A stretch of DNA of 64,000 nucleotides from Ficedula albicollis. Its lineage: Eukaryota > Chordata > Aves > Passeriformes > Muscicapidae. Where the stretch lies: assembly GCF_000247815.1 (NCBI RefSeq), contig NC_021674.1, forward strand, positions 33,281,462 to 33,345,461, in the 5' to 3' direction. The notes beneath the pieces were generated by a model, which worked only from the letters and a program-made list of their open reading frames with translations, was not told the origin of the DNA and did no database searches. Each line of letters begins with the position of its first letter. Position 1 is the stretch's first letter. The position numbers and the translations under genes are program-made. Shown piece after piece: positions 29,904-41,825 of this stretch.

Positions 29904-31570
29904 ACTGCTGTGCTAGGACTTCCCAGTCTCAACCCTGTACTAGGAATAACCCTTTCAGCTAGTGGACTGCCTTTCACCAGCCACCTCAGCTAGGTGGCTG
30001 TGGCACAAAATGCCCTTTCTATTCCCCTCCTTCCTCAGGTCAGACATATCCTCTTGTGAAGAGCAGATACACAAAGATTAAATTGTATTTTTTTGGTGGC
30101 ATGGATACAGTGAGAGATATAATGTGAGGGACAGGCATTCAGTTGTGGCATTACCTTGACAGGAGTCAAGTGCTAAGTGCTGCAGGCAGTTAAAATGAAG
30201 AATGCACCTATTTATTGAATGATTATTAAATCAGTCTGTCTGATAAAAGATTCCATTCTGGAAAAAAATTATGTCTACGTTTCATTCAACCCTGTCAGAA
30301 GAATAAAGGATGATAACTGGATGACTTACCACACGCAAATATATATCCTAAAGCATTAGGCACTGACATTTAACTGCACAGTACTTCTCCTGATGTTCTG
30401 GTTGCCTGAAAGTGTTCCTCAGTGACTCAGAGTTTAAGGGCACAGAACAGTCAATTGGCCATATCCTTATTGAGGAAATCAGATCAGAGGGACTAGGGGC
30501 CACAGAACCTGATGCTCCATTAACCCTTTCAGTAACTGCTGTGCCGTGGGTTCACCCCGGTGAACAAAACATGGGTGTGTTCCCTACACTGTTATAGTCA
30601 CAATTCCAGGAGTGCCACAGGGGCTGCTTTGAAGAAAGTGCACTCCACCTTGGCCAAACCTGGTACAGTCCACTGCACCTGTAACTACTCTGTGTGTTGA
30701 CAAACTAAGAAAAATCACTGTCCTCCATGCTCCCTAGTGCTCACTGATCTCCTCTTGCCCAGTCACATTTACTCAAAGTAAAACGTCCCACAGCTAAATT
30801 CTACAAACCTGACATCACTGTTGCTCTTCCATGTCATTCCTGACTGCTCAGTAAAGCAAGGACACAAGCATTGTTTTTTTTTCCTTCCCTTATAAGATGC
30901 AGCTCATAACTGCACTGCTATAGATGATCTTCACATCTGTGGGAGCTGACGCCATACAACTGAAAAAATGTTTTTACATTTTTGCACCTCTGCTTCCTAT
31001 CTTTCCTCCTGGCAGACTGAAAACATCCTCAACTTACAAAATCCATAACAAAACACCTTTTCATATTTTTCTGGTTTGTCATATTTTTCTGTCATTGTTC
31101 TCAACCATCAGGAACCATGTGATCATTCCTTATTTCAATTGCCTCATTGACTCCTTTCTTTCTCAAAGCTTTCAATGATGATCTAGTTACTCTTAGCTAT
31201 CAGAACTTTCAATCTGTTTATTATGGTTAAATTTAAGGTCTCAATTTTGTTAGGAAATAGGAGGTGAATCTGACTCTCAATATTCAGCAGACAAATATGA
31301 CATTCTGCTGAGCTGTGAAGGCTCAGATTTTGGGTCCTTCATTCTGTCCATAAAAGGCCAAAAAATCGTATTATAGCATTTTTCAGTTAATATTTCAAGC
31401 ATGAGAAAGCACCAAAATTAACAGAAGTCCAGCCACTGACCTGTGTCAAGCTACAGTACACACAGCATGCTGGAAATCCAAAATCTTCTGATTTTTCTCT
31501 CACATTTAGTTGGCGCTGCCCAAAGATCTGGGCTGCTCAAGTAGCACAGCAAGACTGACATCTGGGGTTA

Positions 31571-31588
31571 CAGTACAGTACAGTACAG
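31571..31588. repeat. CAGTA short tandem repeat
   Basis: About three and a half units of CAGTA. It is short and probably of no consequence. Confidence 0.7.
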
Positions 31589-32399
31589 AGTTCAGAGATG
31601 GAACAGGTTAAAACAATTAAAAATCATTGTGCTAAGAAATTCTAAGCACATAAAGAACAGAAAGTTTAAAGCAATTGGTCGTGACCCGTTTCACCAAAAA
31701 TCTCAGTCTTTGGGGAAAAGACACCAAAGAATCTACCAAGTGGATAATCAAGTTAGCACAGGCAGTTCTGAAAAAGTTTTGAGGAACATGGATAAGTTCT
31801 CCTGTATTTTCACTCTTAAATCCAGAGCACGTGCCTTTCAAAAAAGATAACATTTAAATTCAGCCTTAAATCATTGGCCTCAATGAAAGATTGATTATTT
31901 TTGATTATTGTCTCAAAATTAAAATTGCATACTTTAGTTTCAACCTTTCAGTGTGTTTCTTCATGTCACTGTCTAGTACAATTCCAGCCACTCCACTGCA
32001 ATCTCTGCTCACCAGAGATCTGTACTTTCTAATAAGCACTGCCTTGAAAGTGTGCCTGGGTTAAACTCTGCTTTACATTCATCAAAGCTCCTTTCTTTAT
32101 TTTCTTTACCTTTGTCACATACAATATCTCAAGTAACCAATATTAAAAAGTGCACAGTAGACATAAGAAGGCATGTCCTTTACACTTAGAAAGATAAATG
32201 TAACAGAAGAGGTTTGTATGATAAAAGTATCTTGAGGTATCTTTCATAAGAGTGATTGATGTCAGAGGAAATAACAGGTAAACTTTTGATCTTTTTACCA
32301 ATTATATCAGATGGTCTAACAAAAGTCTACCTCAGTCTATAAACCCCAATTATTTCTTTTGATGTTCATGGCTACAACACAGTTCCTAAACCCAGGATC

Positions 32400-32740
32400 T
32401 CCCCTAGCACTTTTCCTAATTTTGGCCAGGACCTTAATGTAATTCAATACCACCTCACATTACTGCCAGGGCTGTGGGAAAGGATTCTCTCTGGCTCCCA
32501 ATTTGGGCATTCCTGCCAGCGGGAGAAACTGGTGGGCAAAACGGTCCAGTACTGTTTTATTTTACATGCAAATGGTTGCTTTGTCTTATACCTTTTGTTC
32601 TTAGTATCTTTGCTGTTACTGTTCATTTTTTAGTTAATTGCTGTTAAATTGTTTTTATTTCAACCCATGATCTTTTGTGCTTTCAGTTAGAGGGGTGTGG
32701 TTTCAGTAGGAGCATTAAATTGTCATTTTAAGCCATGACA
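32400..32740 (+). mobile_element. Probable avian ERVL-type solo LTR remnant
   Basis: Hallmarks resembling the widespread avian ERVL LTRs are seen in order: GGGCATTCCTGCCAGCGGGA (about 32505), TTAATTGCTGTTAAATTG (about 32634), TTTTTATTTCAACCCATGAT (about 32653) and an end resembling TAA(A/G)CCA(C/T)GACA (to 32740). No internal gag, pol or env sequence adjoins it, so it would be a solo LTR or fragment. The left boundary is uncertain, and the assignment is from memory of the consensus. Confidence 0.5.
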
Positions 32741-35700
32741 GCACTCTATGGAAGCCCCAGCTCAACACTGCAGAGACATTTTCGTATTTTCCCACTGATA
32801 CTGATATATACAACTCACACTGAGTTGCAGAAGTAACATGAGCTAAATTCTGCGTGTTCCTTAGTACATACACCAATCTTTTATTTACTTTACCATGATC
32901 TGTGCAATAGTATTGCAGAGTGGAAAGGCACTTCACATTTTGAATGCATTTCTGGAAATTTTATGTTTGTAAGGTACTTATCAAGTTTCATAATCACAGA
33001 TCAAATTTACTTTCAAAAGAATTTGGCCTTTCTGAGACATAATTTAGTTTTCTGATTTTCTAGCCTATACATACAGAGTATAGAGACTTTATTAGGATCT
33101 CTCCAAAATATTCATGTATCATTTAAGAATTATGAAACCATCTACCATTTGTACATAATCTTTCATCCAAAAGTATTTTAAAATTCACTACACAAGGTAT
33201 TTTGCATTGCTTGACACTGCAACTTGTTAAATGAGAACATTTTGAGCCCCACATCAACTAATGTTGCAGATGCTCCTTTATCACAGAGAACTGTCACGCT
33301 GCACATCTGGCCTGGCCAGGTGGATACATTGCTCTCAAGAGGAAAGAAAGTGTTACCCTAATTTTTGTTCCTTTCTTTCATCTCTGTTATGCTCTTATCT
33401 GCAGACTTTTAATGGGTTACACAACTCTTCTCCTCTTCCTCACGAGAAGCAATATGAGCCAAATTATGCCTTTATCAAGCTGTATTCTCACACTCTGCCA
33501 CTTATTGTTCTTTACAAAATGATTAATTTCATATTCTATATATAGTTAATTTCTATGTCTTTTCATCCAATATATTTGGACTTTTTGTCTTGGAAATACC
33601 TACTCAGGTATGGCAGTACCATGAAACACAGAAAAAAGGAAGGACATTTAGAAAGTCACTTTCAGTACTAACATACTATTTCCATTATTAATATGTAATA
33701 CAGAATTCATACTCCAAGCTCCCAGTGAACTAGAATTGATGAGCCTAGTAACAGCTTATTTACAATGGGTACTTCTCATGCAGTGTTTGATTTGTGGAGC
33801 TGGGTAGCAATTGAGGAGATGCTGTAAACAGGAAGAAGCCAGCCAAGCTAGAAGGAATGTGCTAATTAAAGGACACAAGTGGAATGCAAGTTAAAAGCAG
33901 CCAGATACGGAGAAGGGAAAATCCTGTCCCCAAACAAGAAGGAAGGAAGGAGGGAGAACGTACCCCTTGCTAAATTTGCATATCATATCCCAGGGCCCAG
34001 CCACAGCTAGCAGGGGAGGGAAACACTGATCCTTCACATCTCTATTTAGTGCAGGCCCCCAGGCAGCTTCTCTATTGAAAAAGATCTAGGAAGGAAGTTA
34101 AAAAGAAGGACGACAAAAGGAACAAAAGAGAAGGCGCTGGAGTGGAGCTCAGAGCAGAAGCTGCTCCTAGGAAAGGGCAGTTTCTCAGCAGCTCACTCTG
34201 CAGATACAATCCAAGGACAGCCAAAGTCATTCCAGTCAGAACCACGACACAGTGGCTAAGGAGGAGGGCAAGTTCAGAAGCCAAGTAGTGGCATCACTGG
34301 ATTCCTGATGGGTTAAGTATTTAGGCAAGGCAATATGTGTAAGTAAAGCTAATTCCTTTCATCAGAGCAACAGATTACAGCATGGAGGGGGAAGAAAAAG
34401 ACAAGCTTTGGCTATACAAGCCCTTCTTCAAGAGAGGGTCTAAGGTGTGACTTAGGTGCAATGTGTGAGTCAGGACAGTGCCCTCAGCTCTGGGACTTGA
34501 GTGAGATGTCCTGAAAAAGACGCAGATTTAAATCACAGGTATGCCTGTGGTTATGTAAAGCAGGCTTTAGCAAAACTTCATGCGCTTTCCATGAGCTTCA
34601 GGCTGGGAAGATGGCCTCTACCCATTGCAACATCCACAGATGTAAGAACAAGTGTAGAATTTGATAGTCCAAGGTCTCCCAAAGTCCATGGTGAACCTCC
34701 TGACTTAGGGGACTTTGTATCAGGGGTCCTGAAATCAGATGTCATCTGGGACGCCACAGAAAAATCCATGAAGCAAAAGAGATGGACATTGCAGTTCATA
34801 TCTGAAATAACTCTAATGATTTCCCTGGTTTTAAGTTGCAAGTGTTCCTTGGTATTCAGCTAGCTGGCTTTTCTCAAACCTAATCTGCCAATAGTGGAAA
34901 AGAAACCTAAGGAGGAAGCACTTAAAATAATTAATAATCATTATGGGCTCGGTTTAGTTTAACAAGCATTATCTGCGGTCTTGGTATATTTCTCTGAGGT
35001 TTACTGGAAATTCATGAACCATGGGAAAAAAACTACTGATAATGGAAGGATCAGGCAAGAGCAGTGTGTTTTAAAAATGCAGAACCTTAAAGAGTTGCTG
35101 GGTTTGATTTATTTCAAAAATCTAAATCAGAGTTATTTCCTGATTTTGTCCAAACTCTGAAGCATGAGCAGAATGACAGAAAAAAAATATAAATAAAAAT
35201 AAAATATTTTAAAAAGAAATATTTTGGGTTTTTAGAGGTCTGTAAAAATCTAAATTCTGAAGGTCTTAAAAGCCAGCTCTTCAGCAAAGGAAGTAAACAA
35301 ATTAAACTACCATTATTCTATTCCCCACTGGTATTGATATTGTTAAATAGTCTCCAAATAACATAAAAGAGAAAAAGTTAAACTGTTGAGGATCAGAAGG
35401 ATTTTTTCAGAGTTTCAGTTTAATTAGCTAAAAGCTAAGAATATGTCCCACAAACTAATACCAGGTTCTTAGTCCATCTTTTCACATTTTGTGTCATTAA
35501 TTATTTCTGTTATGCTGGTGGGAAAACAAAGATACAGGCCCTAATCAGTGCTCCCAAGTGTTTGTTAATGAACTCTGAGGGGACCAAACAGTCAAAATTG
35601 TCTTTAGGAACTGGAAACCTTCCTTGCAAAGAGGTTCTTTGTCTGCATATCACATCTTTATACAGCTTAATGTTGCTTTTATACTTTATTGCTTTTGTTA

Positions 35701-37760
35701 CTTTTTCATGTGGGAAATGTTTTGATTTGATAGAATATACCCTCAGAGATTCATCCTTATCTTTCACAATAGCTATCTCTGCGTTTACAGCAATAATGCC
35801 ATCTACGTAATCCTGAATTTGTAGAATTTTCTCATTATTTTATCATAGCACTTATCATCCTCTAACACATGCAGCCAGCTGAGCAATTATAATGACTATA
35901 TTATTACCATTTAACAGTAAGTTATAATATTTGTGGCTAAGATAGAAAACTGGACCAGAATCTAAATTTCAATAATAGAATGCATCATTGTGGCAACACT
36001 AACAAGATGTTTTAGTGAATCTGTAGTATTCATCTGTACCTGTACTACCATGGTGTTTCTGGACCAAGATTCTGACTGAATTGTCTCCCAAGAATGCTCT
36101 AAGCAAGCAAGGAGGCAGATTCTATCTAAGAGTTGCCTAACACAGGCTACTTGAGGTTCTTTCACAGCACATCCACAAAGCCATTGGATTGGCTCACACA
36201 GGTGCTTCTAAGCAAGCCAAAGTTATTCCAACAACTAATACTCAATTCTATTCAAATATCAGCCAAAAGAGCAAACTGATATTGGCCAGCTGGCTGTGTG
36301 CAGGTGAGCTGGCACAGTCTGTGTTGGGGTGTATGCTGTGACAGGACAGCAGAGCTGCTGGAGTCAACTCGGGCAAGTCTACAGGTGCAATCAGTGCACA
36401 CCTCAGCTCAGTGCTGAGACAGCTTTATGTTACACTCTGCAGGGTGGGTGAAGGGTGCTGGCTCAGCCCCCTCAGGTGACAGGAAGGACAGGAAGGACTG
36501 TCTGAAGGCAGGAGGACTCCCCTACAGAACACAGATGTGACCAGGTAAAATGTTTATGTTTTTCTTTCCCCAAAGGAAATGCCTGCCTAGCCTATATTGT
36601 AGCTGTTGGTTGGATCCCAACACCTGTGCAGACCTGCCTTCACATAAAAGCATTCTTTTGCTTGCATACTGGCTCCCAAGTGACAAATCATGCTCAGTTT
36701 TTTCCCCAGACTGGGTGTGAACGAATGGCAGTGCTTCGACTTTCCACCAACACAGCCCTCTGCCGAGAAAGCTGCAAAAAGCAGCCATCACACTGAATTC
36801 AGTCCCATCTGTATCTTATGTGGCGTTTTTACAAAAACAATCACTCTCTGTAAATTTACTGAGAAGTGACACAGAATAGGCCTAGGTCTAGATCTGGAGC
36901 AGAGTAACTGAACTCTCACAGAGGAAATAAATTTCAAAGGAAGATCCAAAATATTTCAGGAAGGGGATAAACAGCTTGGTTTCTTCCTGTCTAGTTCTAA
37001 TGCCAAATTGGAATAACTAATCTGCTCCTCAGCATAATCTATAAAATATATAGTTTGCCATGCAGTTCTTAAGCTTTCAATTTATATTTTAATGAAAAGC
37101 AAATGAGCACACACTTAAAAATGTGGTTTGATATCTTGAGATGAAATTGTGGCTCCATTTAATTCAGTGGAAAATTTGTCATTGACTTATGTACTCAATA
37201 ATGTCAGCAGGCACTTTTTCACATAAAAGACTAAACTTTCAGAATAAGCATGAAGGGACTGGCTTTGAAATGAAATTCAAGATTTCTTATTACTTTTGTT
37301 CCTCTCGATCCAAAAGAAAAGAGAAATCAATATGGGTTAATACAATGTTTATATTTCTGTCATCCTGCTTTAAATCTAAAGTGAAAGGGGTTGTTTTAAC
37401 ATTGCAAATGCTTCTTTCCTCCACAGAACTATAGATCAAGGTTTGACATAAGAAAAGCATAATTCTATAGGGAAGCTGAAAAATATTTAAAGTATTTTTT
37501 CATCATCTTTGAACACATGGAGTCCATTGCACAGATTTATTACTATTAACTCACGATGTGTGCACTCACACATTTTTTTATTTTTGTGTCCTTTCTTATT
37601 GTATCTGTGTCAGCCACCTCCCTTTTCTCCACATCAAACCCCTACTTAGCCAACACTTGCATCAGTCCAAGAGGCAATCATCCAAAAGGCAGGGCAATGA
37701 TGAGGACAACAGGAAACACTGTTTGCCAGGTGTAACTGGCTTTCACAGTCAATATCTTTA
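32741..37760 (-). other. SMYD3: SMYD3 giant intron, block 6
   Basis: Intronic sequence with two somewhat GC-richer patches, about 33800-34320 (purine-rich, with GAAGGAAGGAAGGAGGGA near 33940) and about 36270-36520. I could not assign either to a gene or repeat family. The frames there show no familiar domain. Confidence 0.6.
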
Positions 37761-38027
37761 TGTGCTGGAAAACATCCTTTGTGGAGAAGGGAAGAGGCAA
37801 ACATGACCTTCTTTTGCCTGCACACAACATTCCCTGAATAAACCCTCAAGAATCCCCACCTGATTGTGCTGGAAAACATCCTTTGTGAAAAAGGGAAGAG
37901 GCAAACATGACCTTCTTTTGCCATGTGCTGGAAAACATCCTTTGTGGAGAAGGGAAGAGGCAAACATGACCTTCTTTTGCCTGCACACAACATTCCCTGA
38001 ATAAACCCTCAAGAATCCCCACCTGAT
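37761..38027. repeat. 104-bp tandem duplication with a 59-bp partial middle copy
   Basis: Full copy 1 is 37761-37864, a partial copy of its left part is 37865-37923, and full copy 2 is 37924-38027. All begin TGTGCTGGAAAACATCCTTT. The middle copy differs at two sites (GTGAAAAAGG versus GTGGAGAAGG) while the two full copies look identical. The layout is AB-A-AB. Overlapping minus-strand frames of 84-126 codons here are by-products of the repetition. Confidence 0.95.
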
Positions 38028-38148
38028 TTAGGAAGAATGAAGACTCCATTGAGATTAATCCTGAAGCGCTCACTAGAAAACAAATGAAAGCGACCACAGT
38101 CCCTCTTCTTCCTTTTGGTTTTAGTTCTTTCTCCATTTCTTTAAGGGT

Positions 38149-38167
38149 TGTTTGTTTGTTTGTTTGA
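38149..38167. repeat. GTTT microsatellite
   Basis: About four to five units of GTTT, followed by further T-rich sequence to about 38200. Confidence 0.8.
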
Positions 38168-38240
38168 GGTTTTTTGTTCGTTAGTTTGGGGATTTTTTTG
38201 GTGCAAATGAAGGAGAATTTATGCATTGCTTAAATAATGC

Positions 38241-38272
38241 TAGGCAATATGACAGAAACTAGGCAATATGAC
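38241..38272. repeat. 19-bp spaced direct repeat
   Basis: TAGGCAATATGAC occurs at 38241 and 38260, separated by six bases. Confidence 0.75.
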
Positions 38273-41200
38273 CAGAGAGGATTTTTGATCACATAAAGCA
38301 GGAGTATGATTTAAAAAAAAAAAAGGTACAATTTTACATTTAAATATGTTAATCCTAAAGTAAACATATGCCAAAGTTTGAATTAAATTATGGAATAAGT
38401 AATATATAAACAAAAATAGAAAACTAGATTTGTGCTTTTAGTGACACCTGTGCAGAACTATGGCATTACTTTTGTAATTTTAATTTTCTATTTAAAAAAT
38501 TATTTTCCATTTTAAAAATTAATTAATTTCATTTTAACATCTATTAATGTATCCCCTGGAGCCACTGGCATCATATTACTGGTAATGACCACTAATAAAA
38601 TAGCCAATAATACCTGTATGCACCTAAGCTTCCTTTTTGTAATGTCTCATTTCACCCAGCTTGTCTGCTGGTAGAGAGCAAGCACAGCTCTACTGTTTCA
38701 GTAAAGCAAGGCTGATTTATACCAGCTGGGGATTTAGCCTTTCTTGTTTCCATGAATCCAAACAGTATCTCACAGAGCTGTACAGATCTCTTATACAAGT
38801 ATGTAACACAAAATGTAGAAAGCTCTAAGATGGCTGAACATTCCCTCAGAGTGCTGAGACTTCCTTCCTGTTCATTTCATTTGTAAGACAGAAATAACTC
38901 TCTGATGATTTGACCTCTTAAAAAAAAGAATCTGTACTGATATCTGCTAATCAGGTCAAATTGCAGAAACAAATTTACTTTATTTACTATTCTTTGAAAA
39001 CCAAAAATTATTAATAATTCCTTAGCCAAAGGCCTGAGGATAAATTCTGAAACAAACACTCCCTATTTTAGCCCAGAAAATCACCTTACCCATTTGATTT
39101 ACACATCACTGTCTAGTGAAGAACTAGTATGTGTTTCATGACTTGTGCCACCATTTGTTAGGATATAAATCATCAGTCTTTATAGTGTTTCAGATAATGG
39201 TATGTCATGGCTCCAGGTCATCTGTATGACCACAAAAATTGGTATGTAAAAACTATCAGTATTTTAAAAACTTACATAAAATCAGTAACTTGCTAAGAAA
39301 GATTAAGCATTGCATGGACATACAGGTGTACAAAGTCCTAATGAGACAATGTCAATACTTCAGGCATGCTGCCAATTATTATTCAAACACCATGCCTGAA
39401 AAGGATTTTCTTTTTGTAAGAGAACAATAGAGTGTTTCCAAAAATGAAATAAAGTGCACAGTGCTGCTGTGGCTGGGCAAAAGGGAGAAAATATTAAATT
39501 TTCCTATTTTGTCCATTAAAAAAAGAAACATTTATCATAAGAGGGTACTTGACGAGATGGAGTAAATCATACCATCTTCAAACACTGTCTTTTGCAGAGG
39601 CCTCAGATATGACAGGTGGATATTTTTGCCCCTTGAAGTGTGATTTATAAGAAATGCTGTGTTTGGCAGGCTGTTATAACATGTCACAGTGGTATTAAAT
39701 GCAAGTCAGGAGTTCTTTATAATTCATTAGCATTCTTTCTTGATTGGAAACTACACAGCCACCTGCCCCTGCTGTTATTCAAAAGCAGAAGACAAGGTAG
39801 TCATTCAGAAAGTAGTGGACTGGCAAGCATTTGGCAGGGACAAATACCAGCATATCAAAAGACAAGTACAGAACAAGAGCAGTAAAACTACACATGATTT
39901 ACTGGTCAAACTACTGATGTGAACTGCTGGAACTTATGCAAACCTTGTTTCTGCATCAGATAACCAGGGACTCACATGAGTACCAGGCAAATTCCTTGTT
40001 TCTGAGACACTGAGTTTTACAGCAATCACACAAATGACACAAATACAAGAACTACCAGAGAAAAATCTTCAGTATTAAAAGGAAATCACTATCCAGCGTA
40101 ATTTGCACGTTCTACAATTCTCATCAGTGAATGCAGTATCAGATTTCAAGGATTCACCTGCATTTTTCATTTAATTCCATCAAAAAATATAAGCAGTCTG
40201 ACTTTACTAATAATGAACCCTCCTTATGCCAAACATTCATTTCTAATACCAAGAAATAAAGAACTAAAAGAGTTAGATATTTTATACAAACATCTCCAAA
40301 AAGTTGATCAATGTTATTACTTATTTTCTTTCCTGTCTTAGTTCATACTGTAGACAGGCTGGATGGAAGCACTTCCCCTTTTGATTCCTTTACTTTGAAA
40401 ATTATACATCTAAATGTGAAATGGAGATTCTCTACATCACTGATGTCTGTTTAGGAGTGACATTTTTCCTGATAACAAACTGCCAAAGACTATCATTGTG
40501 GGTATTGACATTTCACACATCCAGGTCCAAAGACAGGCTGTGATAGTCAGATTGGGCCATTTGTTATGCCATGTTCTTTAGATATACAAAAAACATATGT
40601 ACCCCCAAAAGTGTAGCTGCTTAAGCTGCAATACTCTTCTCTTCATGTAATGTGAAACTTTAAAGAAATACAGAACCACCACGTATTTTGAGTAGGCTCA
40701 GTTACTAGCCCATAAGAGAGACCTGTTTTCACTGAGCTACTTATGTGCTTACCATGTGAAGCTTTTAAAAGGTGGAATTTGTTGATAGAAATCAAGTCAT
40801 AACAGTGAGCAAAGTGAAGCATTGCAAAGCTGAATGTAAATTATGCCACATGTGTGGCAGGCCAGTTTTCTACACAGAATTTGTACAAGCAGTTGAAAAA
40901 AGGGTGAAAGAGGATTGTGCTCTGGAGTTTTTAAATTTTGAAAATCAGTAACTAAGTTCTCAAAATCCATACAGGTCTTTTTATGCCTTAAAATGATTAT
41001 ACACCAAGTTCACAGCAATAGTTCTTTTTTTCCTGAAAGAGCACAGAAGGAATACAATTTCGAGCTGAAACTTGAACTCTGAATCACATCTATAATATCT
41101 ATAAAGACTTCATGTGAAAATCATTTCTCCATTGCTTGCATAACATTCCTATATTATACTTACTTGTATGCATTTAACATGTGAACATATACCTTTAGCA

Positions 41201-41497
41201 CATTAACTTATTAGTCACAATTTCAAAGTTTACAGTTGTTGTTTTTCGATCTCTTCTTAGAGAGTTGGTAAAAAAGAGACTGAAAAGAATCCTAGATGAG
41301 GAAAGCAAAAAGGAAATACTGGTGAACAGCACCTCTTGCTATTACAGAGGAGAGCAGATAAGCTGTACTGCTAGGATTGCAATTTTCCAGCCTGTGAAAG
41401 CCCAGCATTATCACTGTGTACACTCCTTCACCTTGGACCTATACACCATGTACAACCCTTTCAGTTTCCAAGGAACCATTCAATACCCTTCATCTGG
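38273..41497 (-). other. SMYD3: SMYD3 giant intron, block 7
   Basis: AT-rich intronic sequence with no recognised gene, exon or repeat family. Confidence 0.7.
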
Positions 41498-41825
41498 AGG
41501 TTTAGACTGACTGTAAGAAGCATTTTTTAACTAACTGAGAGGGTGGTCAAACACTGAAACAGGATTCCTAGAGAGATGGTTGATGCCCCAAGCCTGCCAA
41601 TGTTTTAGAGGCATTTGGACAACGCACTTAACTACAAGCTTTGTCTTGGTTGGTCCTTGGTCAGCCAGGTGGATTAGCTATTCACTGCATTCCAACTGAA
41701 ATAATCTATTCTCTTCTACACTTAACTACAAGCTTTGTCTTGGTTGGTCTTTGGTCAGCCAGGTGGATTAGCTATTCATTGCATTCCAACTGAAATAATC
41801 TATTCTCTTCTATCTTATTCTATCA
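41498..41825 (+). mobile_element. CR1 LINE 3' end with ATTCT-type tail
   Basis: Begins near GGTTTAGACTGACTGTAAGA and runs through GAGAGGGTGGTCAAACACTG, AAACAGGATTCCTAGAGAGA, TGATGCCCCAAGCCTGCCAA and AGAGGCATTTGGACAACG, ending TCTTATTCTATCAC after TTCCAACTGAAATAATCTAT. This matches a CR1 subfamily I associate with songbirds, whose 3' tail is an ATTCT repeat rather than the usual ATTCTATG form. It carries the internal 94-bp duplication at 41625-41812. No coding frame survives. Confidence 0.85.
41625..41812. repeat. 94-bp tandem duplication inside the CR1 3' end
   Basis: CACTTAACTACAAGCTTTGT occurs at 41625 and 41719. The copies differ by two C/T changes (GGTCCTTGG/GGTCTTTGG and TTCACTGC/TTCATTGC). 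The repeat includes the CR1 tail, so it arose after insertion or during reverse transcription. Confidence 0.93.

Larger units (their letters stand above)
23216..32399 (-). other. SMYD3: SMYD3 giant intron, block 5
   Basis: AT-rich intronic sequence. It contains the duplications at 25779-26006, 26493-26533 and 29761-29903, the T-rich tract at 27057-27112 and a CAGTA repeat at 31571-31588. No exon or identifiable gene was seen. Short A- or T-rich simple stretches occur near 23371, 24732 and 28971. Confidence 0.65.

Noticed and set aside
37646..38226. Minus-strand frames of 84-126 codons with repeated segments
   Set aside because: They arise from the 104-bp AB-A-AB duplication; the repeated peptide appears in shifted frames, so it is not a protein repeat.
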